Source: Cerioporus squamosus | Taxonomy: Eukaryota; Basidiomycota; Agaricomycetes; Polyporales; Polyporaceae | Assembly (NCBI GenBank): GCA_022592435.1 | Contig: JABYQS010000205.1 | Location: forward strand, 1 to 57,603 | Direction of reading: 5' to 3' | Length of the DNA: 57,603 nucleotides | In this document: positions 11,101 through 22,613 of the stretch, piece by piece | Position numbering within the stretch: position 1 is the stretch's first letter | How the letters are laid out: each line of letters begins with the position of its first letter | The notes under the pieces: generated by a model | The model's input: only the letters and a program-made list of their open reading frames with translations | Databases searched by the model: none | What the model was told of the DNA's origin: nothing | Translations under genes and position numbers: made by a program

Positions 11101-11984
11101 TCACTCCTTGAAGCTTCCGGTCTCTTGCCGACGTCGCAGCGCGTCCCGGTACGCGTCCTCCGTGAACACAAAGTCTGGCTGAGTGCGCACCTTCTGTATG
11201 GTCTCATAAATCCACTTCCTCTCATCCTCGTTCCGCAGGCAGTTCGCCCACCACCTGTCCATGCTGCCCCTGATCGTCTGCGTGTTTAGCTGGTTGTTCG
11301 CGCTCTGCTCGGCCAACACAAACAGCAGGAATCCCGCGTTGTACCGTTCCAGGCCGAACTCGGACAGGCACTTCAGGATGCGAGATATGCGGAGATAGTT
11401 GTGTGGCGCGCCTGCGTCTCAGGGTGAGTGAGACGGACGTGTATGCGGTGGGTCCCACTCACGAACGAGGTTCCGGTACCTCTCCTCCCAGTTCGCCGCG
11501 CGTCGGACCTCGCCCGTCTCTTTGGAGACCAGTTCCATGCCGTAGAAACCCAGCATTATCTCATACGATCGCTCTAGTCGCTCGAGGACTTTTGGGTCCT
11601 CCTTCATAGCGGCGATCTCATGCTTCTGTAGGGGCTGCGCTTCATAGTTCATCCCGTATTCCTGCAGCGGGAACCTGGGCGGGCATGGTAAGCACATCAC
11701 GTCCGCGTAAGTGGACATATACGTACAGCCATTGTATGTAGCCGTGCTTGTACTCGAGCCTCTGGTAGTCCGTCTTCCATCTGGCGAAGGCAATCACACT
11801 CAGTTGCGGTGGATAGGGACGTGACATGGCTTACTTACTGTTCATGCAGAGCGTCGATGAGGAGATTGTCTGGTTGGCAGCGTCGCTCGTTCTTGTAGAA
11901 CTCAAGATTTGCGTTCAAAGACGGCTCATCGGGTATGCGGGGGTATCCTTCCAGGAATTCGCGTACATCTCCGGGTAGAGACAT
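11101..11984 (-). CDS. Opioid growth factor receptor (OGFr) conserved-domain protein
   Basis: The OGFr N-terminal domain is widespread in fungi and bacteria with no settled function; the animal name does not imply a receptor here. The start at 11984 reads MSLPGDVREFLEGYPRIPDE. Hallmarks follow in order: NLEFYKNERRCQPDNLLID, then TDYQRLEYKHGYIQWLFPLQ, then EYGMNYEAQPLQKHEIAAMK. Next comes LERSYEIMLGFYGMELVSKE, then TGEVRRAANWEERYRNL, then HNYLRISRILKCLSEFGLER. The sequence ends ALRRRQETGSFKE. The WLFPLQE and HNYLRISRIL blocks define the family. Four or so short introns are present. It shares a 327-bp divergent promoter with the coiled-coil gene. Confidence 0.88.
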
Positions 11985-12311
11985 AGTACCGGCAAAGCGA
12001 CGTGCACGGGAAACAGAGTGAGAGGTTCTCAGCTGAGGTCGGAGTGCAAGAGATCTGGTATATCGCGGAAATAGTGCAGCAAGCATGAAACCAGGACGCG
12101 TCTCCAGCTTCCACTGCCAGCTTCTGTCATGACGCGTATCTCGATTGTCGGAGTTATCGCACGTTCTTATCGGAGTTGATCCACCCAATATCGGGGCTTC
12201 AAGTGCGGGGAGGCTTGGTAAAGAACCAGCCACAAGCGCGTCCGGACGCGTTGACGGCGTCTGTCACTCTAACCCGGTTCAACACATTCCATGCCGGGCA
12301 TTACGAGAACC
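11985..12311. promoter_or_regulatory. Divergent promoter between OGFr gene and coiled-coil gene
   Basis: This 327-bp gap lies between two outward-facing start codons. No TATA box or repeated operator-like motif is obvious. Confidence 0.4.
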
Positions 12312-13856
12312 ATGCCTTCTTCATCGTCATCCACGTCCAACGTCTCCGTCTCGGATGCTCTCGCCAACCTCACCAAGGCCGCGACGGTTGCAGTGCGTTG
12401 TGACTCACTGCTGTGTTGTTCTCCCGTCGGTGGCTGAGGGGTATGCTCTGTCTCTAGCTGAATGTCGTACAAGGGACACAAGAACACGCACAAGCCGAGC
12501 TTGCAAGGCTACGGGAGGAGCGAGATGACGCACTGAAAGCGCTGCAGGAGGCGCAGCTGGACGCGAAGGACTTGGAGCTTCGGGAGGAGGGATGGAAGGC
12601 TGCTGTGAGTTGCACATATCTCTCCCCGCATTTGCCTCGCTGATTGCGAGCCCCTACCCTCCAGCTAGAGAAGTCAGACCTTACCGTGAGGTAGCCCTTG
12701 GTGATCGGTGCGCTCAATACTCATGACTGTGCTACACAGATCAAACATCAAGCAGAGACAATCACCCAACTCCGCGCCGAGGTACAACAATGGAAGACCC
12801 AGCTGAACCGCCTGGAGGAGTCGTCACGACAGGAGATCGACGGCTGGAAGGACCAATACCGGCGGGCAGAGCACGAACGCACCCGCCTCTCCGCGCGCAT
12901 CGAAGAGCTCATCGCGGGACAACTGGCCGTACGTGACCTCTCTCTTAAGTCCCTCGCAACCCGTCTGAACGCGGCGTCCAGTGGAACGCCGCTGCACATG
13001 CGTACACGGCCCCTTACACCCCACGAATGGCGTACGCCAACATCGAAGAACCCACGACCTCGTCCTCCGCTACCAAGCGCGCATCCACCTCCCACTCCCA
13101 TCGAGCTGGCACTCCCCACGCAAGCCGTGTACCTGCAGACGGCGAGGGCGCGCCCTCAACCACTGCAAGAAAGTCAAGAGCGCCGCACAGTGCGCGCAGT
13201 AACGCGCAGGCGGAACCCAGGTCGCGTAACACCTCCCCGACACGTCCACGGCGCAAGGAGAACGCTTCTGCAGCGCAGTCTCAGGCTGCGAGCGGCAGCC
13301 GCACAACCCCTCGTACTCCAGCAGCTTCGCGCGCCGCCCCTTCGCAAGTGCAGTCCCAGTCACGGCTGATCAGGCGCGTCACCGCCGTCATCGACGTCAA
13401 AGAGGAAGAGACGGACGACGCCTTGGACGAGCTGGACTCCGCGTCCGCGGCTTCCGGGTCAGTGTACGACCCGGACGACGCACCTCCCATCCCGCCGGGG
13501 GGCAGGAGACGGCGGGCGTCCGCCAAGCACAAGCGGACGGCGCAGCAGTTCGAGGAGGAGGAGCAGACGGCGTACGAGGATGAGGAGGACAACGGTGCAG
13601 AGGAGGAGGATTTCGAGCCGGAGGACGACGAGCTTCTGTTGGGTGCCAAGGTCGGTTACTGGCCCCCGTACACCTTCCGGGTGCAGCGCGCTGACGTCGT
13701 TCATGGTAGACTAAAAAGCCCCCACGAGTGCCGGCTGGAGAGACGAAGCAGTCTCATGCCAAGCAGTCAGGTCCGGCGAAGAAGCGCAAGATCGACGCTG
13801 GGGGGAACGCGGTCTCTGGTCAGACTGGTTCGAGGAAGGCTGCGAAGACGAGATGA
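12312..13856 (+). CDS. Coiled-coil protein with basic and acidic tail, probably nuclear
   Basis: I do not recognise a family. ATG 12312 begins MPSSSSSTSNVSVSDALANL. Three short introns precede a heptad-rich region (AQAELARLREERDDALKAL, then ETITQLRAEVQQWKTQLNRL and AEHERTRLSARIEELIAG), which should form a parallel coiled coil over roughly residues 30-145. A long low-complexity part rich in Ser, Ala, Pro and Arg follows. Next are RLIRRVTAVIDVKEEETDDA and VYDPDDAPPIPPGGRRRRAS, then an acidic tract of Glu/Asp. A 59-nt intron (13651-13709) leads to the last exon, which contains a classical nuclear-signal-like PAKKRKID and ends RKAAKTR. A role in chromatin or the spindle is possible but not shown. 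Confidence 0.7.
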
Positions 13857-14632
13857 CGTCGTGTGGGCTTTGCTGCTGTGCTGATACTGCGTGTATGACT
13901 ATGCCTGGGGCGGATGTATGTATGCGGATGGTCATGTACCTACTGGTAGCATCCACTGGCATAAGCACCACCACCGAGTCTTGCTAAAGCGACAGGATAT
14001 CAAGATTCACAGGCACTGACAGTCACGTCGCACGCATAGTGCGTTTAAACCTTAGTAGTTGAGGATGAGAAGTCTTGCCCACGCACGCAGCATTGGCAGA
14101 CGATGTTATGCAGATCAGCAGAGTCATCTTCGATACGGTATATAATACAGATGCCAATCATACAACAGCAGCAGCAGCGCACACGCTTGTACCCGAAAGA
14201 GGAAAGGAAGAGAGAGCTTAGAGCGAGATAGCAGTGGTAGAGTAGGTCGGGGGTTCGTATGGTAGGAGTAGCGCTGTGTCGTCGTGGTATAGTAGCGGGG
14301 GGCGGGAGAGGGGCGACGTATGGAGGCGGCGGGAGTGACGGTGTCGCGTGGGGGAGGGAGAGTAGTGCGATAGGGAGGTAGGGCGGTGGGAGCAGGGACC
14401 AGTCCATGACGGAAACGAAAGCGGAGCGCGAACTATGGGACAGACGAACGGGCGGGACCCCCAGGAAACGGGAGAGCAGCGGCGACGACCAGCGTGGAGT
14501 ACCTATGGACAGCAACCGAACCGAACCCTTCTGAGGGGGTCGGAGGCGGGCGGTGAGGGATAGATACAGCAACGTGCGGGTCGTGAGGTGTCGTGAGTCG
14601 TGAGTCGTGGTTGTTCGTGGAAGCGAGTGTCG
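13857..14632. other. Convergent intergenic region
   Basis: This lies between the 3' ends of the coiled-coil gene and the aquaporin gene and should hold both 3' UTRs. It contains a short CAG run near 14165 and TCGTGAG-type short tandem units near 14580-14610. No gene is visible. Confidence 0.5.
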
Positions 14633-16079
14633 TTAGACGTTTTCGGGGCCGGTGACGCCTGCGATAGGGCGCTGCCGTTCTGCGGCCATGGCACGCTCGT
14701 GGTGTGCGCGTGCGCGTGCGTCACTATGAGACAGCAGAAGGGTGGTCAGGAACACGGTACGGGCTGAGGGAGGTGCGAGGATTGGAATGAGACGTACGGT
14801 CTGTTCAGGATGGACTCGGAGCCGGTGAAGAAGAACGCGTCGTAGAGGAAGGTGCCGACGAGGGCTCCCAGGATGGGGGCAATCACCGGGCACCACAGCC
14901 AGTACTGATTCCTGAACGAGAACACTGCAGAGGGAAACGTACGTGAGTGAGTTGAGTCCACAATGTGGAGTGCGAAGGATCGGAAGCACCGCTTACCTTG
15001 GCCTCCGTAACCGACCATGGCGGTCAGTAGCCTGGGTCCGAGGTCACGAGCAGGGTTAATGGCGTAGCCTGGGTGTGGACAAGTGAGTATGAGAACCACG
15101 ACGTTCGCCCGGCGTATAGACTGGAGCGCGGCGGGACGTACCGGTTTGCATTCCGAGGGCAGCACCGATACCGAGGATCATGATGAACAGGACGAGGGGG
15201 ACGAGACCCGGAGGCGGGGGGCCGTTCCGTGCGTCGCCAATTGCGAGGACCACAATGAGGAGCACAGCGGTCGCCATGAACTCGTCGAAGAAACATGACA
15301 CTGAAGTCATGTAGTCGAGCTAGAGTGCACACACGGTGATGAGCGAGTGAGCTCGATAGCAGGAGTGGATTCGTGAACGTACAGCGTATGTGGAGAATAG
15401 GCCGGCGGTGGTCAGCGTGCGGATGTGCCGGCCTCCCTCGACGATGTCGATGGCGTGGATGTAGTTAGCGTAGATGATCCCGGCGCCGCACAGACCACCC
15501 ATGACCTGGGCGAAGATGTACGCTGGAACCTTGCGCCAGGGGAAGTCCCGGAACGTCGCCAATGCGATGGTCACTGCAGGGTTGATGTGGCCTCCAGAGA
15601 TGCCTGAAGAGACCCATACGCCCAAAGCGGTGCCGACCGCCCAGCCGAAGTTGAGCGATAGGTAGTCCTGTTACCGGGGAGGTGAGTACGCGTTTACGAT
15701 GACACATTGGGGGCACTTACGCCCTTGGGTGATGATGCCACGCCCGTGTTCGCTGAAAGCACGACTTGACAGTCCACGCCAGCACCGAAGATGATGAGAA
15801 TCATGACGCCGAAGAACTCGGCGGCAGGCTCGCGCAGGACTTCGCTGGGAAAGACGGGAGACGCGTGAGATGGGACGACACACTCATGACGCGCGTGGAT
15901 AGGACATACCGTATCCTTGACCATCGGTTCGGATATTTCGTGTAATGCATGGCGAGCTCTTCGTCGAAGGACTCGGCGCGCTGAGTCGATGACGCAACGT
16001 CCTCATGATGACTTGTGGTCTCCTTGGAGTACTTTTCGGCGTCGGAGGAGGTGAGCGTGCGCTGCTTACGCTGGGACAT
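14633..16079 (-). CDS. Aquaglyceroporin (MIP family channel)
   Basis: A six-helix channel for water and small polyols such as glycerol. The start used is 16079 ([20 protein letters not shown]); an in-frame ATG at 16112 would add eleven residues. After a ~65-residue cytosolic N-terminus come [20 protein letters not shown] (helix 1), the first pore motif [15 protein letters not shown], then [40 protein letters not shown] and [19 protein letters not shown]. The second motif [14 protein letters not shown] and the last helix [20 protein letters not shown] follow. Both NPA boxes are intact, and the Asp after the second Arg (NPARD) is the mark of glycerol-conducting members. The last exon (after a TCATAG acceptor) gives a short tail ending TGPENV. 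Seven or so introns are present. Confidence 0.92.
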
Positions 16080-19000
16080 GGTGGTGTGCTGTGGGAGAGG
16101 GGGATCGGACACTGGCAGACCGCGGGACCGGGGACACGACGAAAAATGGGCGGGAACATGGGGAGAGGATTATATACGCGGGGTCGGGCAGCAGAGAGCG
16201 GATTCGCATCGGAGCGGGGTCCGGGGATGGCAAAATGGTAATATGGGGAGAAAGGGCGAGAAGGAGCGGGGGATAAGTTATCCGGACCAGGAACGCCCCA
16301 CCGGGTGATGCAGGTGGACTGCCCGCCGAACGGCGAAGGCAGTCGGGAGGGCTGGCGATACCGGATGTCGCACTGTGTCGCATGACGAGCCCCAGCTGAG
16401 CGAGCCCTCTGATTTCAGCCTGATGCTCGTCGCACAGCGCAGGCGACTCTGCAGAAGCCACCCACGCCCTCTGCAAACAGACGAGACAAGTGTGTCATCC
16501 GCCGCACATGTGATCGAGATTCCATCGCGCGCACCCCGCTAGCGCGCGCTTGCACCGTCCGCTGCCTTCTGGTGCCTTGTGCTCGTCTTTGCCCGCCAGT
16601 CGGCCGGTGTGCTCTTGTCGCCAGTGCGTTCTATCAGCAACGCACGTACGTGCGCATCCCTCCCTGCTCCAGCCCAGGCAGCCCAGCCTCTCCGCTATCA
16701 GCGCTTCCAGCCCGGTCGAGAACCGTGGTCCGTCGGTCGGCTTCTCCTCCGAGGACGTAACTGCGCCTCCCGACCGTCCATCCGCGCCACCTTCACCTCG
16801 TCCCCGCCAGGCAAGCCTTAGACGTCGCAACGCCCGACGCCATCCCCTCCGACCGAGTCCGACGCATGTTTCGTCGAGCTCCCGAGGCTGTCTCGCCGTA
16901 ATCCGAGAGTAAGTGGCTGCCACTCTCTTCCCATGCCGTGCCTCGATCGCCATCACTCTCATTATGGCGGAACCCACTTCCGCGACCGCCCTCGAGCACG
17001 ACCACTGATCAGGAACGATCGCGAGTCGTGACCGTCTTAACCTCCTTGAAGCTTTCTGACCCACGCTCGCAGGTCTGCAGACCTGCCCTTTACTGGCTAC
17101 CGCAAGATGACTGCTCTCTGTCTCGTAAGAATGCGCAGCGAGCCCCTTCGGCATCCTCTGCCACTTCTTCAGGTTCATCTCCATTACGATCTTGCGGAGG
17201 AAGAAGAGTTTAAGCATATCGAACATCAAGTAACCCTCCCGCGCGGACCCCAGGCACCGGCGGATCGGTGATCGGTGGCGCCGCCTGGGCTGTCAGACTT
17301 CAATCCCTTGAGGCACCGATTGCGGCAAAGGTCCTCGGGAGTCGGTAAGTGAGTGCAGGAACGTTAACCATTGACAGGGACATTGACAGGCAGTGCACAC
17401 TTATGTCGCGAGCCGATGTCACACCCGTTGGCCAACACATCTACAGAAGTAAGCCATCTGCAGTACGCAGGTTGTAAGTACTTCAGGTCAGTCTTGACAC
17501 TGGTGCTACTTCGCACCTGCAGCAGGACTAGCGGCCGATCGTTCCGGCTCGCAGTGCGCTTTACACATATCGAACGGCGCCGGCCAGCGGGGACATTGCC
17601 GCACATGTACGTACGTATTCCCGGGTTGTCTTACGGCGTTTGCCTGTCTCCACACCCTAGTCCTCCTTTGAAACAGTGCGCAGCTTCCCAGGAATTTCGT
17701 ATCGCTAGTGAGACTAAGACCCACCCCATGGGCCGTCTCCATACTTTCCCCAAGCCCCGCATCCGGGGCATCTGAAACCTGGAGACACCCAGGGAGTACG
17801 TAGTGTGCTCAGTGCGCCTCCTTGACCAGGAGTAAAACAGTCGACCGTGTCGTTCAACACGGCATGCCCGCACCGCGTCATCTGTATGCTCGCGCTCCCC
17901 TCACTTCCCGTTAGTGGCGCTCTCGTTCTGGAAGGGCGGTCATAACTTCGCCGCGTTCGTGAAGGTCCGAGCCCGGTGTCATGGTCCGTGCGACGGGCGG
18001 ACGGCGGGCGATCTCCATGTCTGGAACACGATACGTCGGCCAGGCTGTATTCTGCTGCCTGCGGATGTGCCGTGCTCTCTGGAGGTCTCTACTGGTTCAT
18101 AGTTGGACATGATACTAACCACCGTCGCAGCACAACGACTTGTACTATTGGCGTGGTATACTATCGGCCAAGTTCTCAACGACATCTTGAGCGCCCTGTG
18201 TGTGTCGGTGCGTGCCTCATCCCGACTCGGCGTTGCGTAGACCGTGTCCGCATTCGGCAACATGGATGCAAATTTTGCTGGCTGCACGCATGGTACATGC
18301 TGTGGCGTCCTGGCAATGTTATTACGCGACTTTCGTCCTCCGGGATGCAAGCTTACCCATGGTAATGATATTGCGGGGGGTTCTGGACCTGCGATTATCG
18401 ACGTTCTCCGAGGTGACCCCCCAGCAAGACGAATAGCGGTGGAAGTAGACACAGTCTGGCACCAGTCTAGGCACAAGTAGTTGCACAGTCCTATCATGGT
18501 GACATCGTATGCTATCGTATGTCGGGAGCGGCGACGGCCTCAGATTTGCTCAAGGTCCAGAGACCGTCGGAACGGTCAAGACGTCCCGAACTCCGAAACA
18601 GAACAGAACGCCGACTCCCGAGAGGCGGACCCCGGACACCCTTTTGCCGATCCCATCTCTCGCGGCCCACGGCCAGATTCTCTCGAACCTCACTACTCAC
18701 GCTGATAGCTTATTACGACGGTCATGAGTACTTGCTGGGCTTCCTCGTCCTCATCAACGCCGCGTCAAAGAATGGACGAGAGAATGACCAATGCGCTGGT
18801 CATGGGTCCCCCTGCGCGCGACGCCATCTCTCCGTTGCGGGAGTCCGCGTGCTCGCACGGTACGTACGACTGTCGACATATCGCGTTTTGGTCCTCTTTT
18901 CGTCGAGACCTCGAGACCCGGCTATGCACAACAAGGCACGTCGCCCTCGTGCGTGTGGCAGGTGGACGTCCTGGACGATCGCGTTGGACGGTGCTGTGAT

Positions 19001-20400
19001 CTGTCCGATCGCAAGTCCGGACGGCGCGTACGCGTAAGTCCCGACCGCCGGCCGCTAACGCACGAGCTCGATCGTGCCACAAGAGGCCACAAGAGCCTGA
19101 ACGTAATGGCGCGGGACTCGGGAGTCGGGATTGAGAGTGGGCAGCGCTGACATTTGGTACTAGCGGGTTGTTGTTATGGCCGTGCGTCGAGCGTATGGAG
19201 GCGCAGCACGCGGGAGGATGAGGCCGGCGCACTTCTGAATATTCAGGATTGCATTCTGCGAACTCGGGCAGGTGATGCAGGGGTTCCTGAGGAAGTCCCG
19301 TGGACGAGGTACGGGTCTGAGCGAATTCACGATGAGTCTTCGCTTGTCCTCTTGAGTTGGTCTACTTACCTCCTCCAAGCTCTAAACTGTAGGTCAGTGA
19401 AGCTAAGTCGGACGCCGCGATGGCATCGCTATCGCATCGGAGTGCTATAATCAGCCTCTAGTTTCCCCTTCGCTGTCAGTGAGGCTGGCTGGGAACCTCC
19501 TAGTTTGGGTCCGCGAGTCTTTGTGGCTGAGCTTCGACTTCCTGTGAGTTCATCATGAGTGTGCGTATCGCCGTCGTATCGCAGAGTCCTCGGTTCTTCC
19601 AATTGAGTTGAGCTTCGCTGAACCTGGAGGGTGCATAGATGCCCCGCATGGTTTGCTAGTACCTGAGGATTCTGCTCGCGACGGTTGGGCTTTAGTGCGC
19701 CCGCGAACCGTGGTGGCGTTCAGAGTTCATGCCTTCTTGGACAGATCCTCGGGATACCAACGGTGAGTTCCCATGGCGCAGGGGCGTGTCGTGCATGCGG
19801 AGTTGCGCCGTTCGGTACTTGCATCTAGTTCTTGGCAGGTATGGCATGATGTAGGGGGCGGCGCGACGTTACTAGTTAGATGCGACTTGTTCCAGGTCAA
19901 GATCGTAAACTGCACGATGCAAGGCCTGTAAGACGAGATCTGATACATATAGTAAACCTCGTTCGCCAACCACTGCCCAAGTGACGTCGCGTTTGGATTG
20001 TTCCAACGGTCACTTAATGCGATTGAAGGACGCATGGCGGACGTAGTATCTCTTAGAGTCAAGGAGGGCGACGTGCTGAAGACAGCGAACGTGCCTAACG
20101 TCCCCACCATTGTCTGTCACGGCGTCATCCGGGACCAGTAGGGCTTACGCGACAACGGTCGGTGATCATGCTGAACATGATGTCTGGCTAAGTAGCCTAG
20201 GTCGACTCGCTGAGTAGCCTTCATGTGCAAATTCCTTGGGTTAGCTCTCCATATAGCGGAGATAATTTGCAAGTAGTACCTCCTATTCAACCATCTGCGT
20301 ACGCGCATTCCGCGACGTCATGTTCGATGCAGTCCCGAGTGGCAAGCTATGTCGACGAAGCAGCTGGATCATTAATGTCATATCTATAGATGGGCAGCGG
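16080..20400. other. Gene-poor gap
   Basis: No confident gene is found in about 4.3 kb. Open frames of up to 244 codons exist (16495-17229, minus), but they are rich in Arg and Ser, lack motifs, and overlap equally open frames on the other strand. The first ~500 bases contain the aquaporin promoter. Around 17.9-18.5 kb short hydrophobic stretches (such as LVLLAWYTIGQVLNDILSAL) may be the remains of a membrane-protein gene, but no continuous model can be built. Confidence 0.45.
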
Positions 20401-20560
20401 GGGGGGTCCCAGCCTGTGCGCTGTGCGCCGAGCTTGCGAGCTGGGTGTGGGCCGAGCTTGCGAGGCCCCGTTGGACTGTTTACGCGATTCCGTCGGGTCC
20501 CGCTGTCACGCCGTAATGTTACGCAGTCCGGATCAAAGATAGGGACCAAAGAAAATTGGC
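20401..20560. repeat. GC-rich dispersed repeat, copy 2
   Basis: Two copies of GCCGAGCTTGCGAG lie at 20427 and 20451. They are followed by GGACTGTTTACGCGATTCCG and GGTCCCGCTGT (about 20472-20506). The order and sequence match copy 1 near 4.05-4.16 kb with moderate divergence, so the two loci share an ancestor. No coding sequence is visible. Confidence 0.6.
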
Positions 20561-20886
20561 AACCATGGCTTATTATTACTGCTTAGAGGTTGAACAATAC
20601 TTAAGTTAACATCTCAACCGGCACCCTAACTCCGGGGCATACGGCGCAACGAATCACTGTTCCTTCCTTATTGTCGTGTGGAAAACTAGTTTGTCGAACT
20701 CGCGAGCTCGAGACATGTGATACAGTAGCATGCTGACCCTAACCCCATTCGGGCGGTGCCGTTGTGGCGTAATGGGCGCTTCTGGGTCGGACCGCAGTGG
20801 AGGACCTTGAACTTGCTTACGACCTGATTGTACTCACCTGCTTCCAACGATAGCTTTTCCTACCATCTCCTGCTTGTCTGACCATC

Positions 20887-22136
20887 ATGTCTATGCTGGA
20901 CAAGTTCCGCCGGGGTGCGCAGAAGGCCGGCGTTCAGGCGACCGCGTTCCTCAAGGAAGGCTCCAACAAGCTCGCGAACGAGTCGCAACACTTCGTCCAA
21001 GGCTTCACCCTACCTGGAGAAGCGGAGAAGGCGGCGAAGATTTTGGAGAGCTTCCTTGGTACGTATGGTGGCGATGGATTTCATGGTCAGTGCAAGAGGT
21101 AATGAAGTCGTCGCTCTGCAGCCGACCCTGAGCATCCAGAGTCTGCACTCAATGCAATCCCGAAGGCCGTGCTCCAGCGAGCAAGAGGTACGCACCGAGT
21201 GCTCATCGCATCTTAGACCTATATTTCTTACTCGTATGAATAACCAGGCCTCGCCATCTTCTCCGTACTCAAGGCTGGCTTCGTGTTCTCCGGCAAGGCC
21301 GGGTCTGGCATCGTCATCGCGCGGCTCCCGGATGGCTCCTGGTCTGCGCCCTCATGCATCGCGACCGGAGGTGTCGGCTGGGGTCTCCAGATCGGCGCAG
21401 ACATCACAGACTTCGTTATCGTGCTCAACAGCGAGGAGGCCGTTCGTGCATTTGCGATGGGAGGAAACGTGACCATTGGGGGCAACATCTCTGCTGCTGC
21501 GGGCCCAATTGGGACGGGTGGAGCGGTCCAGGCGACACTTGCGCACCCTGCGCCGATGTTCTCGTATTCAAAGTCGAAAGGTGCGTGAAATCGTCTTGAG
21601 CCATGAGCCACCCTACATCCTCCGAGCCCGCTGCGCATCCAACGATTCTCCTCGATATCTGCGTCCACATGCGCCGCGTTCTGCTATCGTATGCTTGCCG
21701 TACCTCTGTGCGAAACAGAGATGTGAAAGGAAGACGTACGTACACTCGCAAGCACTTGAGGCCCATAATTGCATACGTCATGCGTTGCGCGCTCGGGAGG
21801 CAGAAGGGCAGGCGCAGCCTCAATTGTGTCCGACACATCTCGCTCACCTTCCAATGGTATACAGGTCTCTTTGCGGGCCTCTCGCTAGAGGGAACGGTGC
21901 TCATCGAGCGCAAGGACGCGAACAAGGAGTTCTACGGCTCCGCCGTGCCCGCCAAGGACATCCTCAGCGGACGCGTGCCCCCGCCCGAGGTTGCGTCCAA
22001 GCTGTACGAGGTCATCGAAGCCGCTGAAGGCATTGACGAGTCTGGCCTGCCCGAGTCTGCGTATGTCCCGACCGCTGCCGGGGACCATATGGACATTCGG
22101 CACGGCGGCACCGTCTTCGATGCCGAAGGGCACTGA
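20887..22136 (+). CDS. SYLF-domain (Ysc84/SH3YL1-type) lipid-binding protein
   Basis: SYLF proteins bind phosphoinositides and, in yeast Ysc84, actin at endocytic sites. Four exons (20887-21058, 21122-21187, 21248-21580, 21865-22136) encode 280 residues. The protein begins MSMLDKFRRGAQKAG. The SYLF core contains AIPKAVLQRARGLAIFSVLK, then AGFVFSGKAGSGIVIARL, then GSWSAPSCIATGGVGWGLQI and ADITDFVIVLNSEEAVRAF. It continues with LFAGLSLEGTVLIERKDANK and EFYGSAVPAKDILSG. There is no C-terminal SH3 domain, unlike yeast Ysc84. The third intron (21581-21864, 284 nt) is several times longer than the others. Confidence 0.93.
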
Positions 22137-22613
22137 GTAAGTCTCCTCGGCGTGGCGTACGGCACTGCGAGCGTCGGGCGCGGACTCGGATTTAGCCCCG
22201 GAGCTTGGGGTAATAGGAGTGTGGTGGCCCGTGGGGCGGGGGCGGGGGCTCGGAGCCATGGTGTCGGATGATGCTATGCCGTCGGGATTCGCCAAGAGAG
22301 ATGACGAGGAGACGTCGGCGGCGGGCAGGATGCGCAAGCTCGGGGGACGGACTCTCGGATGGGTGGTAATCCGGAATGACTGAACGACTTCTACGATCCG
22401 TGTAATGATATGCCTATGACGTGCTGCTTTGGCTACATATCCTCATCCTTTCCAGCTTACTCTTGTCTTCGTGTGTATCCTACGTACGTTGTTCTGTGGA
22501 AATGCTCATGTTTTTCTCCCCAGCGCGAATCGGATGTCCAATGACCCTCCAAGCGGGTCAAGCCCGTTCTCCTATCATGATGATTGGCCAACCTACAAGC
22601 TTTCGCCGTTTAA
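22137..22613. other. Convergent intergenic region
   Basis: This lies between the SYLF stop codon and the 3' end of the first F-box locus. It is presumably 3' UTR on both sides; no gene is visible. Confidence 0.45.

Noticed and set aside
16495..17229. 244-codon open frame on minus in the gap after aquaporin
   Set aside because: Arg-, Ser- and Gly-rich product with no motif; the opposite strand is also open; consistent with GC-rich non-coding DNA.
17900..18480. Possible decayed membrane-protein gene on plus
   Set aside because: Hydrophobic segments are short and in different frames, and no splice model joins them; kept only as a low-interest finding.
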